Below are positions 5,417-6,144 of a stretch of 6,144 bases of DNA, piece after piece (position 1 is the stretch's first letter; each line of letters opens with the position of its first letter). The notes under the pieces were generated by a model, which saw only the letters and a program-made list of their open reading frames with translations, had not been told where the DNA came from and made no database searches. Made by a program: the position numbers and the translations under genes. The DNA is from Treponema sp. (lineage in GTDB: Bacteria; Spirochaetota; Spirochaetia; Treponematales; Breznakiellaceae), in the NCBI GenBank assembly GCA_031273405.1, contig JAISRW010000194.1:1-6144 (forward strand). Reading direction: 5' to 3'.

Positions 5417-6144
5417 ATGGCTTCATCTTTTTTTTCCGACATTATCAGCCCGAAATTCAATCCCAACGCGGTACTGGATATTTCCCCGGAGGGGTCCGGC
5501 GATTCGGCGGCCCCCGGGGGGAAGGTCCTCATCATCAGCGATTTCCACATGGGCTCAGGCAGGCGGGACGATCTCCATCCCAACGGGGATATAATCATAA
5601 AGATCCTGGAGGACTACTATTTCAAAAACGGCTGGCGCCTGGTATTGAACGGGGATATCGAAGAACTGGCCAAATTCTCCTTCAAAGACATACGCACCGA
5701 ATGGGCCGGGATGTACCGGGTTTTCGATCGTTTCGCCTCGGAAGGCCGGCTCTACAAGACCCTGGGCAACCACGACGAGGATCTGATTTTTGAAAAGAAT
5801 TACCCTTATCCCCTCTATAACGCCATCCGTATCGAGACGGGGCTTATTCCCGTTTATGTGTACCACGGCCACCAGTCCTCCCGGGTGTACACAGATTTCA
5901 ATAACCTGGTGCGCCTCAGCCTCCGGTATTTCCTCAAGCCTGTGGGCATCAGGAACATCTCCTCCGCCCGCAGCCCCCACAGGCGTTTCCATGTGGAGCG
6001 GCAGGCCTATAACTTTTCCCTGGAAAACAACTGCATCTCCGTGATAGGCCATACCCACCGGGCGCTTTTTGAGTCCCTGGGCCGTTTTGACTACATCAAA
6101 TTTGAAATCGAGCGGCTCTGCCGGGATTACCCTGAGTCTTCCGA
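5417..6144 (+). CDS. Calcineurin-like metallophosphoesterase, 3' end beyond window
   Basis: This is a metal-dependent phosphoesterase, open through the right edge with 242 residues visible. The metal-binding motifs appear in order: SDFH (Asp42, His44), NGDIEE (Asp80), GNHDE (Asn118, His119), YHGH (His150, His152) and GHTH (212-214). This is the full set for a two-metal centre. The first 35 residues are hydrophilic and unlike a signal peptide, so it is probably cytoplasmic. ATG 5417 follows AGAAGGA with a short spacer. The frame has a stop at 5378-5380 and no other start before the first motif, so this start is secure. The substrate cannot be told from sequence; nucleotide, phosphoprotein and lipid-headgroup substrates are all possible. 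It is divergent from the dehydrogenase. The TATACT at 5401 is too close to the start codon to be a convincing -10 box. Confidence 0.88.
   Translation, partial: MASSFFSDIISPKFNPNAVLDISPEGSGDSAAPGGKVLIISDFHMGSGRRDDLHPNGDIIIKILEDYYFKNGWRLVLNGDIEELAKFSFKDIRTEWAGMYRVFDRFASEGRLYKTLGNHDEDLIFEKNYPYPLYNAIRIETGLIPVYVYHGHQSSRVYTDFNNLVRLSLRYFLKPVGIRNISSARSPHRRFHVERQAYNFSLENNCISVIGHTHRALFESLGRFDYIKFEIERLCRDYPESS

Noticed and set aside
5555..6058. 167-residue open frame antisense to the phosphoesterase
   Set aside because: The plus strand has all the metallophosphoesterase motifs in order. The antisense frame has none.

Overview
The window looks like a spirochaete chromosome, most likely a Treponema of the termite-gut type. 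This is inferred from a eukaryotic-type hexokinase of treponemal length, GC-rich genes set in AT-rich gaps, and many intergenic palindromic repeats. I could not run a search, so the taxonomy is a judgement from recognition.

Layout from left to right. (1) Bases 1-611, minus strand: the N-terminal half of a broken ISAs1-family transposase that runs off the left edge. (2) 764-2095, plus: a complete hexokinase. (3) 2108-2275: a composite palindromic repeat (copy 1). (4) 2370-3356, minus: a diaminopimelate-epimerase-fold racemase, closest in feel to histidine racemases of the CntK type, carrying an in-frame copy of the repeat (copy 2, 2841-2986). (5) 3396-3588: the longest repeat copy (copy 3), with a terminator-like hairpin. 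(6) 3593-5209, minus: a long-chain mannitol dehydrogenase / fructuronate reductase family enzyme. (7) 5234-5360: a second, unrelated array of perfect hairpins in the gap between divergent genes. (8) 5417-6144, plus: a calcineurin-like metallophosphoesterase cut by the right edge.

The hexokinase and the mannitol dehydrogenase-family enzyme both act in sugar or hexuronate catabolism, but they are not in one operon. The racemase and dehydrogenase share a strand, but repeat copy 3 and its terminator lie between them. The phosphoesterase is divergent.

The main novelty is the repeat material. A mosaic repeat built from short hairpin modules is present in three copies within about 1.5 kb, plus a fragment. 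Modules are gained, lost, reordered or replaced by other hairpins. One copy has become about 49 residues of the racemase, and the fragment appears to encode its C-terminal tail. Separately, three perfect 14-16 nt palindromes with different arm sequences sit exactly where conserved ISAs1 motifs are interrupted. Together these suggest a lineage in which very short palindromes are actively inserted or generated, reminiscent of Rickettsia palindromic elements but smaller and modular.
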